DNA of 48,238 nt from Clostridia bacterium (GCA_017935435.1 JAGBHP010000028.1:1-48238); one strand, 5' to 3'; numbered from the stretch's first letter, positions 1 through 8,848 are shown. Notes: generated by a model from the sequence alone, not told the origin. Numbers and translations are program-made.

Positions 1-26
1 ATTGTTGTAGACAATTTCGTTCAGAT

Positions 27-116
27 AGTGTAAAATGTGTGTAGGACTTCATACTAACCTCCGTGTTTATGTTTGTTGTGGTAAACTACATTTTACACTA
101 GAGTTATTATGAAGTC
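27..116. other. Interleaved inverted repeats (pseudoknot-like topology)
   Basis: A 13-base arm at 27-39 (TAGTGTAAAATGT) has its exact reverse complement at 88-100. A second arm at 45-53 (GACTTCATA) has its reverse complement at 108-116. The two pairs are interleaved rather than nested, so an RNA copy could form an H-type pseudoknot. No ORF of note lies here. It could be a small structured RNA, the end of a mobile element or a recombination-site remnant; the left context is outside the window. Confidence 0.4.
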
Positions 117-159
117 TATTTATTTTTTTCATGTTGCACTTGATATTATAATCTGCCCT

Positions 160-220
160 GCTCCCCTTACACAGGGGAGCCTGTCGCTCTACCAAACGTT
201 ACTACGTTAAATCCCAATTT
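160..220 (-). repeat. Truncated copy of a dispersed palindromic repeat
   Basis: Read on the minus strand these 61 bases match 44399-44459 with about three differences. The copy includes the hairpin GCTCCCC/GGGGAGC (160-180) and the segment reading GAGCGACAGG on the minus strand. The copy at 44399 continues into a longer palindromic element, so this one looks truncated. REP- or MITE-like; no coding capacity. Confidence 0.75.
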
Positions 221-238
221 AGCGTAGTAACGTTTGGT
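191..238. other. Long perfect hairpin beside the repeat
   Basis: Sixteen bases at 191-206 are exactly complementary to 223-238, and the stem continues inward (one G-U pair) to about 21 bp around a 6-base loop. It overlaps the end of the repeat copy and lies downstream of the yolD-like gene. It may end that transcript, although no clear T tract follows on the minus strand. Confidence 0.6.
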
Positions 239-281
239 CAGGATATCAAACCTCAACCAAAAGGTAAATTACAATAAATCA

Positions 282-620
282 TCATTTCACAACTATATCT
301 GCAACATCAGAAAAATTTATTTTTTCGTCTTTAGTCACGATAATTTTTTCATTATTTAACACTTTATCAACTATTCCTGAATATTTATGGTATTTCCCGT
401 CTTTATAGTAAGTTATCACTGCACTATGTGTTTGGGAAAGCAAGGCGGTATTTACATTCAGCTCATTTTCCTTATCATCAGCTAAGATTTTCTTTTTAAC
501 CTTTTCTTTTTCCTTTTCTTTTTTTATGAGCGCCCTGCCAAGACCCGAAAGCGGAGAAAAAGGCATAAACTGTTTTGCTCTTTCTTCCACCGTCATTTTA
601 TACTTTGGTTTTTCAGCCAC
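282..620 (-). CDS. YolD-like protein
   Basis: A 112-residue protein resembling the YolD-like family: an N-terminal helical segment with RAKQFMPFSPLSGL, a lysine/glutamate-rich middle (about residues 33-52), and a C-terminal beta-rich part with TYYKDGKYHKYSG. Family members usually sit next to UvrX-type Y-family polymerases and are thought to act with them in the DNA-damage response; biochemical function is poorly defined. The GTG start overlaps the last 8 bases of the polymerase gene and has a good Shine-Dalgarno (AGGAGG) inside that gene, so the two are translationally coupled. The call rests on motif resemblance plus context. Confidence 0.8.
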   Translation of the reverse strand: MAEKPKYKMTVEERAKQFMPFSPLSGLGRALIKKEKEKEKVKKKILADDKENELNVNTALLSQTHSAVITYYKDGKYHKYSGIVDKVLNNEKIIVTKDEKINFSDVADIVVK

Positions 621-1872
621 TTTTATGCCCTCCTATCTGGCGGTTTCTTTCTATGGTTGTTGCACCTTCTTCGAGATTCATTCCTTTTATTACCGCATTT
701 TTTCCGAACCTTTCTTTTATTTTAAGCATAGTAGTCTGAATTTTTTTGTTCTTTTCAAGCTCTTTTGTATTATCAAACAGACCTATCTGCACACATTTTT
801 CTTCCTTTATATTATTAAAAGAGATATTTACCCGTCTTACGAGCAAATCGGGATTTACGATTTTTTTATAAAGTGAGCTTACGGCAGGAATTAAAATTTT
901 ATCAAGATTTGTTTCTGTTTCGAGCGAAAAGCTTCCGTATGCCGCAGGTGCATTTTCCCTGTTTGAATAACCAACTCTTAAGCTCACCGATTTTGTAACA
1001 AGATTTTTTTTAGTCATATCGAGGCACAAAAGCTCCGTCATTTCACGCACGATAAGCTCGCCTCCCGAAAAAGTGTAATCGTGCATAAGCACCTGTCCCG
1101 AGGTTAAACTGTTGGTTTTTGGCTTATATTTTTTTATTTCCGAAATTCCGACAGGCTCTCTTCCCCACGCATGGTCAATTAAAAGCTCAGCATCTATCCC
1201 GAATATTCGGTAAAGCAGGTCTTCATCTGCTTTTGCGATTTCTCCCATAGTATTAATCCCATACCTTTTTAGCCTGTTTGCCGTACCTGCGCCAATCCGC
1301 CAAAAATCCGTAATAGGAGTATAATCCCAAAGCGTTTTTCTATAAAGCTCCTCGTCAAGATATCCTATAAAATCATCAGAATGTTTTGCCGTTATATCAA
1401 GCGCAATCTTACAAAGATACATATTAGTGCCTATTCCGCAGGCGGCTCTTACGCCCGTTTTATCAAAAACTGCCTGCATAAGCATTTTGGCAATCTCTTT
1501 TTCCGTTTTTTTGTAAAAACGAATGTAATTTGTTATATCAATAAAAACCTCATCAATTGAGTAAACATAAATATCATCCTTTGAAACATAGTCAAGATAA
1601 ATTCCGTAAATTTCCGCAGCATAATCAATATATAGCTGCATTCTCGGCACAGCCATAACATATTTTATATTTTTGGGTATCTCAAAAACACGGCATCTGT
1701 TTTTTACGCCGAGTTTTTTCATCGCAGGAGATATGGCAAGGCAAATTGTTTTGTCACTTCTTTCAGGGTCAGCTACAACAAGATTTTCTGTCATAGGGTC
1801 AAGTCCTCGTTCTACGCACTCAACAGATGCATAAAAAGATTTTAAATCTATGCAAAGATACATCTTCTGCAT
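613..1872 (-). CDS. Y-family (UmuC/DinB/UvrX-like) DNA polymerase
   Basis: A 419-residue translesion DNA polymerase. The N-terminal palm begins CIDLKSFYASVE (metal-binding Asp), and the second catalytic motif YSIDEVFIDIT is near residue 104, with the acidic pair intact. A helix-hairpin-helix follows (FWRIGAGTANRLKRYGI, around 205), then a little-finger region. The ATG at 1872 is chosen because AAGGAGG precedes it by about 8 bases and the promoter would start transcription near 1907; the longer frame to 1905 has no ribosome site. It forms a two-gene operon with the yolD-like gene and has a LexA-like box over its promoter, so SOS induction is likely. The repeat next to the operon hints at acquisition, but nothing else shows transfer. 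Confidence 0.93.
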   Translation of the reverse strand: MQKMYLCIDLKSFYASVECVERGLDPMTENLVVADPERSDKTICLAISPAMKKLGVKNRCRVFEIPKNIKYVMAVPRMQLYIDYAAEIYGIYLDYVSKDDIYVYSIDEVFIDITNYIRFYKKTEKEIAKMLMQAVFDKTGVRAACGIGTNMYLCKIALDITAKHSDDFIGYLDEELYRKTLWDYTPITDFWRIGAGTANRLKRYGINTMGEIAKADEDLLYRIFGIDAELLIDHAWGREPVGISEIKKYKPKTNSLTSGQVLMHDYTFSGGELIVREMTELLCLDMTKKNLVTKSVSLRVGYSNRENAPAAYGSFSLETETNLDKILIPAVSSLYKKIVNPDLLVRRVNISFNNIKEEKCVQIGLFDNTKELEKNKKIQTTMLKIKERFGKNAVIKGMNLEEGATTIERNRQIGGHKSG

Positions 1873-1913
1873 ATTGCAGCCTCCTTTTTTAAAATCATCC
1901 ACCACCGCTCATT

Positions 1914-1954
1914 ATTATACTCCCATTTTAACATTTTTTCAAGTACATTTGTTC
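1914..1954 (-). promoter_or_regulatory. Polymerase promoter with LexA-like SOS box
   Basis: On the minus strand TTGAAA (1942-1937) and TATAAT (1919-1914) are 17 bases apart. Directly abutting the -35 at 1943-1954 the minus strand reads CGAACAAATGTAC (with 1955), close to the Gram-positive LexA consensus GAAC-N4-GTTC with one mismatch. Repressor binding there would block the polymerase/yolD operon. The promoter call is strong; the LexA assignment is inferred from the motif and the gene. Confidence 0.65.
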
Positions 1955-2065
1955 GGTTTTGAAATATTTTTCTTAGAAAATACACTTTTTTGCATTAGTT
2001 TCTTCTAATATATAGTATTATTTTTTGTCTTTTGAAACTTTCCGTTGTATATTAAGTTTATGTTA

Positions 2066-2081
2066 CTACAATATATTGTGT
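2066..2081. promoter_or_regulatory. NrdR-box-like palindrome upstream of mraZ
   Basis: The core ACAATATATTGT (2068-2079) is perfectly palindromic and matches 14 of 16 positions of the box in the nrdD promoter of this window. It stands in the divergent gap between the polymerase and mraZ, which otherwise holds only A/T runs. It may be coincidental in AT-rich DNA; no second box at a typical spacing was seen. Confidence 0.35.
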
Positions 2082-2136
2082 ATGTTACAATTAGGTTAAA
2101 TTTTTTTTATTTTTTTTGCAAAAAACTATTGCAATA

Positions 2137-2199
2137 TTGACAAAAATGGGTTAAAATTAAATAAAAGTGGTGAAAAGTGGAGCAAAATGGTTTAAATGG
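2137..2199 (+). promoter_or_regulatory. dcw cluster promoter region with MraZ-binding repeats
   Basis: A TTGACA lies at 2137-2142, with only a weak -10 (around 2158-2163). Immediately downstream are AAAGTGG (2164-2170), AAAGTGG (2174-2180) and AAAATGG (2184-2190) with an exact 10-base period, plus a degenerate TAAATGG at 2193. This is the repeat pattern bound by MraZ ahead of its own gene, so autoregulation of the cluster is likely. Another AAAATGG is at 2143-2149. Confidence 0.75.
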
Positions 2200-2210
2200 A
2201 GGTGAGTTTA

Positions 2211-2642
2211 TTGTTTATCGGCGAATATCAGCACACATTGGATGCCAAAGGCAGAATGTTTATCCCTGCCAAATTCCGTGATGAGCTTGGTGAAAAGTTT
2301 ATAGTAACCTTAGGTCTTGACAACTGTCTTTTTGTCTTTTCCTCCGATGAATTTAATAAACTCAAAGAAAAACAGGATTCACTTTCCATTGCAAATAAAG
2401 ACGCCCGTAATTTTGCACGTTTCTTCTTTGCAGGTGCGTGCGAGTGCGAGCCTGATAAGCAGGGAAGAATAAACCTCCCTCAAAGACTGCTTTCTTATGC
2501 ACACTTAGAAAAGGACGTAACCGTTGTCGGTGTTTCAAACAGAATAGAACTCTGGAGCACAGACAAGTGGAACGAACAGTTTAATTTTGATAATTTCAGT
2601 CCCGATGAGTTTTCTGAAAAAATGGAAGCTTTAGGACTATAA
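2211..2642 (+). CDS. mraZ: Transcriptional regulator MraZ
   Basis: A 143-residue DNA-binding protein of the AbrB/SpoVT fold; two MraZ repeats, with the DxxxR-type signatures DAKGRMFIPAKFR (repeat 1) and DKQGRINLPQRL (repeat 2). MraZ proteins form ring-shaped oligomers and regulate the dcw cluster by binding the repeated boxes upstream. The TTG at 2211 is preferred over the in-frame ATG at 2196, because the ATG overlaps the strong ribosome site GGAGGTGAG (2198-2206) and because family members start with MFxGEYxHTxDxKGR, as the TTG start does. First gene of the division and wall cluster. An extra AAAGTGG copy lies over the stop codon at 2642-2648. Confidence 0.95.
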   Translation: MFIGEYQHTLDAKGRMFIPAKFRDELGEKFIVTLGLDNCLFVFSSDEFNKLKEKQDSLSIANKDARNFARFFFAGACECEPDKQGRINLPQRLLSYAHLEKDVTVVGVSNRIELWSTDKWNEQFNFDNFSPDEFSEKMEALGL

Positions 2643-2657
2643 AAGTGGGGCAACATT

Positions 2658-3590
2658 ATGGATTTTCACCACGTATCCGTCTTAAAGGATGAGAGTATAG
2701 AATATTTAAATATTGTCCCCGACGGCATTTTTGCGGATGCTACTTTAGGCGGCGGCGGTCACAGTCTTGAAATTTTAAAAAGGCTAAGCAGTGGCAGATT
2801 AATCGGATTTGACCGTGATATTGACGCAATAAATGCCGCAAGCGCACGCCTATCTGATTTTAAAGACAAAACAAGCTTTGTAAACCGAAATTTTAAAGAC
2901 GTAAAGGATGCTCTTTTTTCGCTCGGCATAAGCGAAATAAACGGTGCTGTAATGGATTTGGGCGTTTCATCTTATCAGCTTGATAACGCAGAGCGTGGTT
3001 TTTCATATATGCACGACGCTCCCTTAGATATGAGAATGGACAGGCGAGAAGAACTATCTGCATTCGATGTTGTAAACGGCTACTCAAAAGAAAGCCTTAA
3101 AAAAATCATTTTAGATTACGGCGAAGACCGCTGGGCAGACAGAATTGCAGAATTTATCGTAAAAGAAAGAGAAATAAAACAAATAAAAACAACCTCAGAG
3201 CTTGTTGAGGTAATAAAAAAAGCAGTTCCCAAGGGTGCACGAAAAGACGGCCCCCACCCTGCCAAAAGAACCTTTCAGGCGATAAGAATTGAGGTAAACG
3301 GCGAGCTTAAAATCTTAGAGCAGGCAGTTCGTGATTTTATAGACGTTTTAGCTCCAAAGGGAAGGCTTTGCATAATAACATTCCATTCTTTAGAAGACAG
3401 AATTATAAAAAATGTTTTCGCAGAGTGTGCAATCGGCTGCACCTGTCCTAAAGAATTTCCCGTTTGCGTTTGCGGAAAAACTCCGCTGGGAAAAGTAATA
3501 ACAAAAAAACCAATTCTTCCCTCAGGCGAAGAATTAAACGATAATCCAAGAGCGCGAAGCGCAAAATTAAGAGTATTTGAAAAAAAATGA
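2658..3590 (+). CDS. rsmH: 16S rRNA (cytosine(1402)-N4)-methyltransferase
   Basis: A 310-residue SAM-dependent methyltransferase that modifies C1402 of 16S rRNA in the decoding centre. It begins [14 protein letters not shown], with the SAM-binding [10 protein letters not shown] near residue 27, the family motif [10 protein letters not shown] near residue 100, and a C-terminal [13 protein letters not shown]. Length is normal for RsmH. It follows mraZ by 15 bases, the usual order in bacterial dcw clusters, and ends 21 bases before ftsL. Confidence 0.97.
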   Translation: MDFHHVSVLKDESIEYLNIVPDGIFADATLGGGGHSLEILKRLSSGRLIGFDRDIDAINAASARLSDFKDKTSFVNRNFKDVKDALFSLGISEINGAVMDLGVSSYQLDNAERGFSYMHDAPLDMRMDRREELSAFDVVNGYSKESLKKIILDYGEDRWADRIAEFIVKEREIKQIKTTSELVEVIKKAVPKGARKDGPHPAKRTFQAIRIEVNGELKILEQAVRDFIDVLAPKGRLCIITFHSLEDRIIKNVFAECAIGCTCPKEFPVCVCGKTPLGKVITKKPILPSGEELNDNPRARSAKLRVFEKK

Positions 3591-3611
3591 TGAAAGAAGG
3601 GGTATTTACAT

Positions 3612-4094
3612 ATGGCACGCAGATATGATAACTTAGCTTATGACTACCAGACAAGCGCTATACCTGCATACAAACCGTACGAAAACCCTAATATTCACAT
3701 CAAAAAAGGCACTCCAAAGCCTGCGGTGAGAAAAAAACACAAAATTTCTCCTGCACTCAAAGCCGTGCTTTTATCACTCTTTGCTTTTTCTGTGCTTTGC
3801 CGTGGTGTAATCATTACCGATAAAGCAAACCAAATCAGCGAAACAAAAAAAGAGCTTGCAAAAATAGAGGCTCAAAATCAGGAAATGCAGGTAGAAATTG
3901 AAAAAGCACTCGACCTTTCGCGCATAGAACAGCTTGCATCGGATAAACTGAATATGAGAAGACCCGAAAAATATCAGATTTGCTACATTAACCTTGACAG
4001 AGTTGACTATGTTGAAAAAGCAGAAGGCACATCAAACGCTCCGATTGAGCGTGCAGCTAAGCTTTTTAATAACATAAAGTCATATTTGGATTAG
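3612..4094 (+). CDS. ftsL: FtsL-like septum protein
   Basis: A 160-residue bitopic membrane protein. A basic cytoplasmic tail (about 1-47) is followed by one membrane span (about 48-68) and a heptad-like coiled coil (about 72-105, KKELAKIEAQNQEMQVEIEKAL). The stretch LASDKLNMRRPEKYQICYI is typical of FtsL/DivIC-type proteins. It is expected to link FtsQ/DivIB to the FtsW-PBP septal synthase. Sequence conservation in this family is low, so identification rests on topology and on position between rsmH and the transpeptidase gene. The start is supported by AAGAAGGGG upstream. Confidence 0.85.
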   Translation: MARRYDNLAYDYQTSAIPAYKPYENPNIHIKKGTPKPAVRKKHKISPALKAVLLSLFAFSVLCRGVIITDKANQISETKKELAKIEAQNQEMQVEIEKALDLSRIEQLASDKLNMRRPEKYQICYINLDRVDYVEKAEGTSNAPIERAAKLFNNIKSYLD

Positions 4095-4142
4095 CTGCAA
4101 ACTATACATATTATTACGATTATGTTTTAAGAGGTAACGGCC

Positions 4143-6341
4143 ATGAACATAAATTCACCGAAACGCAAAATGAGAATCAGGATACTTGTGTCCTTTATAA
4201 CTTTTACAGCTTTACTCGCACTTTTAGGGGTAAGGCTTGTTTTTTTACAGATAGTTGACGGAGATACTTTAAGCCGTGAGGCACTCCAGCAGCAAACACG
4301 TGACAGCGAGGTTGCCTCAAACCGAGGTGTAATTTATGACCGCAACTTAAAAAAGCTTGCCCAAAGCGCTGCCGTTGAAACGGTTACTGCAAATCCAAAC
4401 GAAATTCAGAAAGCAAAAAAAGATATAAACGAAATAAGTCTAAGGCTTTCAGATGTTTTAGGCGTAGAAAAGGAAACGATTTCAGAACAGCTTTCAAAAA
4501 AGGTTAACCACGTTGTTTTAAAAAGAAAGGTGGACTCTGATACCGCAGCTAAAGTAAGAGAATTAAATCTTACAGGCATCTATCTTCAGGAAGACGCAAA
4601 AAGGGTATATCCTTTCGGCAAATTTGCATCTCACGTAATCGGCTTTACAGGCTTTGATAATCAAGGTCTTGGCGGAATTGAGATGGTCTACGATAATCAG
4701 CTAAAAGGCGTTCCCGGAAGAGTTATTTCTTTAAAAAATGCGCTCGACTCTGATATGCCGTTTAAAGAAGAAAAGCACATCGACCCCGAAAACGGAACAA
4801 ACGTCGTGCTTACCATAGACGAAACCATTCAGCACTTTGTTGAAAAGCACTTAGAAAATGCGTACTATAACGAAAAGGTGCAAAAAGGTGCGGCAGGCAT
4901 CGTAATGGACGTTAAAACAGGCGGTATTCTTGCTATGGCAACAATGCCCGACTATGACTTAAATGCCCCGTTTGAGCTTATTGACGAAACAGAGGCAAAC
5001 AGAATAAAGCAAATTGCAAATCAGGAAGAAAAAATTTCTGAACAAAACAAGGCTCTTCAAAAAATGTGGCGAAACAAAGCCGTTGTTGATACATACGAGC
5101 CGGGTTCGTGTTTTAAAATCATAACCGCTTGTATGGCATTAGAAGAAGGTCTTGTTAATATGAACACTCCCTTCTTTTGTTCGGGTGCAAAGGTTGTAGG
5201 TCCTACCAAAATTAGATGTGCAAACGTAAACGGACACGGCGCACAAACCTTTGTCGAAGCTGTAAAAAATTCGTGTAACCCCGCTTTTATCGAAATCGGT
5301 CAGAAGGTTGGGCACGATTTATTCTATAAATATTACAAAGCCTTCGGTTTTACCGAAACAACAGGCTTTGACCTTCCGGGTGAAGCAAGCGGAATTTTTC
5401 ACGCAATGGAAAACTTTAACGAAGTAGAGCTTGCAACAAGTGCTTTCGGTCAGAGCTTTCAGATTACCCCACTTCAGCTGATTTCTGCAGTTTCCTCAGT
5501 TGCAAATGGCGGAAAGCTTATGAAGCCTTACTTAGTTCAGGAATTAATTGATGACGATGGAAACATTATAAAAAGCACAGAGCCGACAGTAGTTCGTCAG
5601 GTAATATCAAAACAGACCTCCGATACTATGTGCTCACTACTTGAAAACGTAGTAGCAAACGGAACGGGTCAAAATGCTTACATTAAAGGCTACCGCTTAG
5701 CAGGAAAAACAGGAACGAGTGAAAAACGTCCCAGAGGTAACGGAAAATATATCGCATCATTTATCGGCTTTGCACCTGCAAACGACCCTAAGGTGTGCTG
5801 CCTGATACTTTTAGACGAACCTTCAAACGGCGAATATTACGGCGGTAGAATTGCAGCCCCCGTAGTTGGAAAAATCATGGAAGATATCATGCGCTACTTA
5901 AACGTAGAGCAACAGTTTACCGAAGAAGAAAAAGAAAGTATGGATTCATTTGTGCCTGATGTTAAGGGCTTAAATGTACAAAATGCCGCAAAACGCTTAG
6001 CGGCAGAAAGCTTAAAATACAAGGTTATCGGCAGCGGCGATACTGTTAAAGACCAGATGCCTAAAGTCGGCGCAAACCTTACTGCAAACTCTGTTGTTAT
6101 TCTTTATATGGATGACGGCGCAGCTCAGGAGGTTACAGTTCCCAATGTTTACGGAATGCCGCTTAGCGACGTACAGGCAACACTCGGCGCACACACACTT
6201 AATATGAGCATAGTTTCTGCCGGTGCTACGGGTTCAACCTCTGCACGAACCATTGCAATAGTTCAAGACCCTGCACCGGGAACAGTAGTTCCTGCCGGAA
6301 CCGTTGTACGTGTTGAATTCAGATTCTTAGACGTTGACTAA
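4143..6341 (+). CDS. Division transpeptidase (FtsI/SpoVD-type class B PBP) with two PASTA domains
   Basis: A 732-residue class B penicillin-binding protein that cross-links septal peptidoglycan. One N-terminal membrane anchor (about 12-34), then the dimerisation domain beginning ASNRGVIYDRN, then the transpeptidase domain. Catalytic motifs are SCFK (Ser about 322), SCN (about 375) and KTGT (about 521). Two PASTA domains end the protein (about 600-660 and 661-732), each with VPxVxGxxxxxA-like openings. The first motif is SCFK, where STFK or SVFK is commoner; the nucleophile and lysine are intact. Only one such gene is present where many Clostridia carry pbpB and spoVD side by side, so I cannot say which it replaces. 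Confidence 0.93.
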   Translation: MNINSPKRKMRIRILVSFITFTALLALLGVRLVFLQIVDGDTLSREALQQQTRDSEVASNRGVIYDRNLKKLAQSAAVETVTANPNEIQKAKKDINEISLRLSDVLGVEKETISEQLSKKVNHVVLKRKVDSDTAAKVRELNLTGIYLQEDAKRVYPFGKFASHVIGFTGFDNQGLGGIEMVYDNQLKGVPGRVISLKNALDSDMPFKEEKHIDPENGTNVVLTIDETIQHFVEKHLENAYYNEKVQKGAAGIVMDVKTGGILAMATMPDYDLNAPFELIDETEANRIKQIANQEEKISEQNKALQKMWRNKAVVDTYEPGSCFKIITACMALEEGLVNMNTPFFCSGAKVVGPTKIRCANVNGHGAQTFVEAVKNSCNPAFIEIGQKVGHDLFYKYYKAFGFTETTGFDLPGEASGIFHAMENFNEVELATSAFGQSFQITPLQLISAVSSVANGGKLMKPYLVQELIDDDGNIIKSTEPTVVRQVISKQTSDTMCSLLENVVANGTGQNAYIKGYRLAGKTGTSEKRPRGNGKYIASFIGFAPANDPKVCCLILLDEPSNGEYYGGRIAAPVVGKIMEDIMRYLNVEQQFTEEEKESMDSFVPDVKGLNVQNAAKRLAAESLKYKVIGSGDTVKDQMPKVGANLTANSVVILYMDDGAAQEVTVPNVYGMPLSDVQATLGAHTLNMSIVSAGATGSTSARTIAIVQDPAPGTVVPAGTVVRVEFRFLDVD

Positions 6342-6417
6342 TTGCTAAAAAGGCGTATCGCTTTGGCTTGCGTGGTGCGCTATTTATGAAAAAGCCTGAA
6401 AGGTAATGGGTAAAATT

Positions 6418-7854
6418 ATGAAGCTTAGCAAATTACTTACAAATATTCCTCATCCCGAAATTTCAGATATAATAGAAATTTCTTCCGTCTGCTATGACTC
6501 AAGAAAGGCACAAAAAGACAGTCTTTTCGTATGCATAAAGGGTTATGCAACAGACGGACACAAATATATAGAAAGCGCAGTTAAAAACGGCGCAGTTGCC
6601 GTAGTTGTAGAAGATGATTGCGACACCTTCGGTGCAATAAAAATTAAAGTTTCCGATTCAAGAAAGGCACTTGCTGAAATTGGCGCAAGATTTTATAATA
6701 ATCCTGCCGATTCGCTTAAAATAATCGGCGTAACAGGCACAAACGGCAAAACAACAACTACAACTTTAATTAAACATCTCTTAGAATATGACGGCAAAAA
6801 AGTTGGTCTTATCGGAACAAACGGAAATATGATTGGCGACCGTTTTCTTCCTACCGAGCGCACAACGCCCGAATCATTAGAGCTTCACGAGCTTTTTGCG
6901 CAAATGGCAGACGAGGGCATAGAATACGTTGTTATGGAGGTTTCATCGCACTCACTTTATCTTAAAAGGGTGCATGGCATCACATTTGAAGCCGCTGTAT
7001 TTACAAACCTCACGCAAGACCACCTTGATTTCCACGAAACAATGGAAAATTATAAAAATGCAAAAAAAATTCTCTTTAAAAACTGCAAAAACGCAGTTGT
7101 AAATGTTGACGATAGCGCTGGCGCTGAAATTGCAGAAGAAAATAAGTGTTTTACGTATTCAATCGATGCGCCGTCTGACCTTAAGGCTGAAAACATAAAA
7201 ATTTCTCCTCGTGGTGTAATTTTCGATGCGAAAACGCAGAGTGATACCATCTCTGCCCGTTTTTCAACCCCCGGAAGATTTTCTGTATATAACGCACTCG
7301 CATCCCTCGGTGCGGCTCACGTTTTAGGCATATCCGCCAAAAAAGCAACCGATGCTCTTTTGCTTGCAAAGGGTGTTTCGGGAAGATGCGAAACTCTTTT
7401 TACAAACACAGATTATACCGTAATTATAGACTATGCGCACACGCCCGACGGACTTCAAAACATACTTTCTACCGCACGTGAATTTGCAAAAGCAAGAATA
7501 ATTACGCTCTTTGGCTGCGGCGGTGACCGAGATAACACCAAGCGTCCCATAATGGGCGAAATTGCAGGTAAGCTTTCGGATTTCTTAATTGTTACATCGG
7601 ATAATCCGAGAACAGAAAATCCGCTTGCAATAATAAAGGAAATTGAGCCGGGCGTTATAAAAAGCGGTTGCGACTATAAAATCGTTGAAAATCGCCGAGA
7701 GGCTATTTTCTACGGTCTATCAATCGCACAAAAAGACGATATTTTGATTTTGGCAGGCAAGGGTCACGAAACCTATCAGATACTTGGAACAGAAAAAATT
7801 CACTTCGACGAACGAGAAGTTATAAATGAAATTTTAAACGAAAAAGAAAACTAA
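6418..7854 (+). CDS. murE: UDP-MurNAc-L-Ala-D-Glu:meso-DAP ligase
   Basis: An ATP-dependent Mur ligase (478 residues) adding the third stem-peptide residue. Visible are the P-loop GVTGTNGKTTTTTL (about 102-115), the central VMEVSSHSL, and the C-terminal DNPRTENP (about 394). DNPR is the known signature for meso-diaminopimelate rather than lysine. The ATG at 6418 gives the usual MKLSKLL start; an ATG at 6406 is only 2 bases from its putative GAAAGG ribosome site. Directly followed by mraY without murF. Confidence 0.96.
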   Translation: MKLSKLLTNIPHPEISDIIEISSVCYDSRKAQKDSLFVCIKGYATDGHKYIESAVKNGAVAVVVEDDCDTFGAIKIKVSDSRKALAEIGARFYNNPADSLKIIGVTGTNGKTTTTTLIKHLLEYDGKKVGLIGTNGNMIGDRFLPTERTTPESLELHELFAQMADEGIEYVVMEVSSHSLYLKRVHGITFEAAVFTNLTQDHLDFHETMENYKNAKKILFKNCKNAVVNVDDSAGAEIAEENKCFTYSIDAPSDLKAENIKISPRGVIFDAKTQSDTISARFSTPGRFSVYNALASLGAAHVLGISAKKATDALLLAKGVSGRCETLFTNTDYTVIIDYAHTPDGLQNILSTAREFAKARIITLFGCGGDRDNTKRPIMGEIAGKLSDFLIVTSDNPRTENPLAIIKEIEPGVIKSGCDYKIVENRREAIFYGLSIAQKDDILILAGKGHETYQILGTEKIHFDEREVINEILNEKEN

Positions 7855-7873
7855 CGGCAAGGAGCGGTAAATT

Positions 7874-8848
7874 TTGAACGCAATTTTATCATCAACGGCA
7901 CTCTCAGCATTAATTGCAATAATTCTTGGCCCAATTTTTATACCTATTCTTCATAAATTAAAATTCGGTCAAAGCATAAGGGATGAAGGCCCTGCGTGGC
8001 ACGCTAAAAAAAGCGGAACACCCACCATGGGCGGCATAATCTTTATAATAAGCGCATGCGCTTCAACCGAGCTTATTATGCTATTTTCAGGGAAAACCGA
8101 CCCCGAAATACAGATTATAGTAATTACATCGCTTTTATTTGGCGTAATCGGCTTTATAGACGACTTTATAAAGGTAGTTTTAAAGAGAAATTTAGGACTT
8201 ACGTCTTCGCAGAAATTTCTTGCTCAAATTTTAGCCGCAGTTTTGGGAGTCTATGCGCTTTCACGCTTCGGCTCACTCGGAAGCCTTATCAAGCTGCCGT
8301 TTTACCCCAAGCTCGTTGACATCGGTTTGTTTGTTTTTCCGCTTGCGGTTTTGGTGCATTTATCTGTTGTAAACAGCGTAAATTTAACCGACGGTTTAGA
8401 CGGCTTAGCCGCAACTGTAACCTTAATTGTGGGAATTTTCCTTACTGTATGCGCCTTTTTTATGGAAGAATACCTGATTGCAATATTTATAGGAAGCGTT
8501 TCGGGCGGTTGCCTCGGCTTTTTGGCATTTAACCGCTATCCTGCAAAAGTATTTATGGGAGATACAGGCTCGCTCTTTTTGGGCGGTGCGATAGGCGCAA
8601 CCGCAATTGCGCTCGGTATGCCCGTTGTTTTAATTATTGCAGGCGGCGTATACCTTTTAGAAACTCTTTCGGTTATTCTTCAGGTAGCGTCATTTAAGCT
8701 TACAGGAAAACGTATATTTAAAATGAGCCCCATTCATCATCATTTTGAAATGTGTGGCTTTTCCGAAAAGAAAATCGTTTTCATCTTCAGCGTTGCTACG
8801 ATTATTCTTTGCGCAATTTCATTTTTTAGCGTTATGAATTTCTTCTAA
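7874..8848 (+). CDS. mraY: Phospho-N-acetylmuramoyl-pentapeptide transferase
   Basis: An integral membrane enzyme of 324 residues that transfers phospho-MurNAc-pentapeptide to undecaprenyl phosphate, making lipid I. Family motifs: GPAWHAKKSGTPTMGG near residue 36, the catalytic IDDFIKV near 97, NLTDGLDGLA near 170, FMGDTGSLFLGG near 230, and the MSPIHHHFE histidine motif near 286. About ten hydrophobic spans. The start is TTG at 7874 with AAGGAGCGG upstream. murD, which usually follows, is absent. Confidence 0.97.
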   Translation: MNAILSSTALSALIAIILGPIFIPILHKLKFGQSIRDEGPAWHAKKSGTPTMGGIIFIISACASTELIMLFSGKTDPEIQIIVITSLLFGVIGFIDDFIKVVLKRNLGLTSSQKFLAQILAAVLGVYALSRFGSLGSLIKLPFYPKLVDIGLFVFPLAVLVHLSVVNSVNLTDGLDGLAATVTLIVGIFLTVCAFFMEEYLIAIFIGSVSGGCLGFLAFNRYPAKVFMGDTGSLFLGGAIGATAIALGMPVVLIIAGGVYLLETLSVILQVASFKLTGKRIFKMSPIHHHFEMCGFSEKKIVFIFSVATIILCAISFFSVMNFF

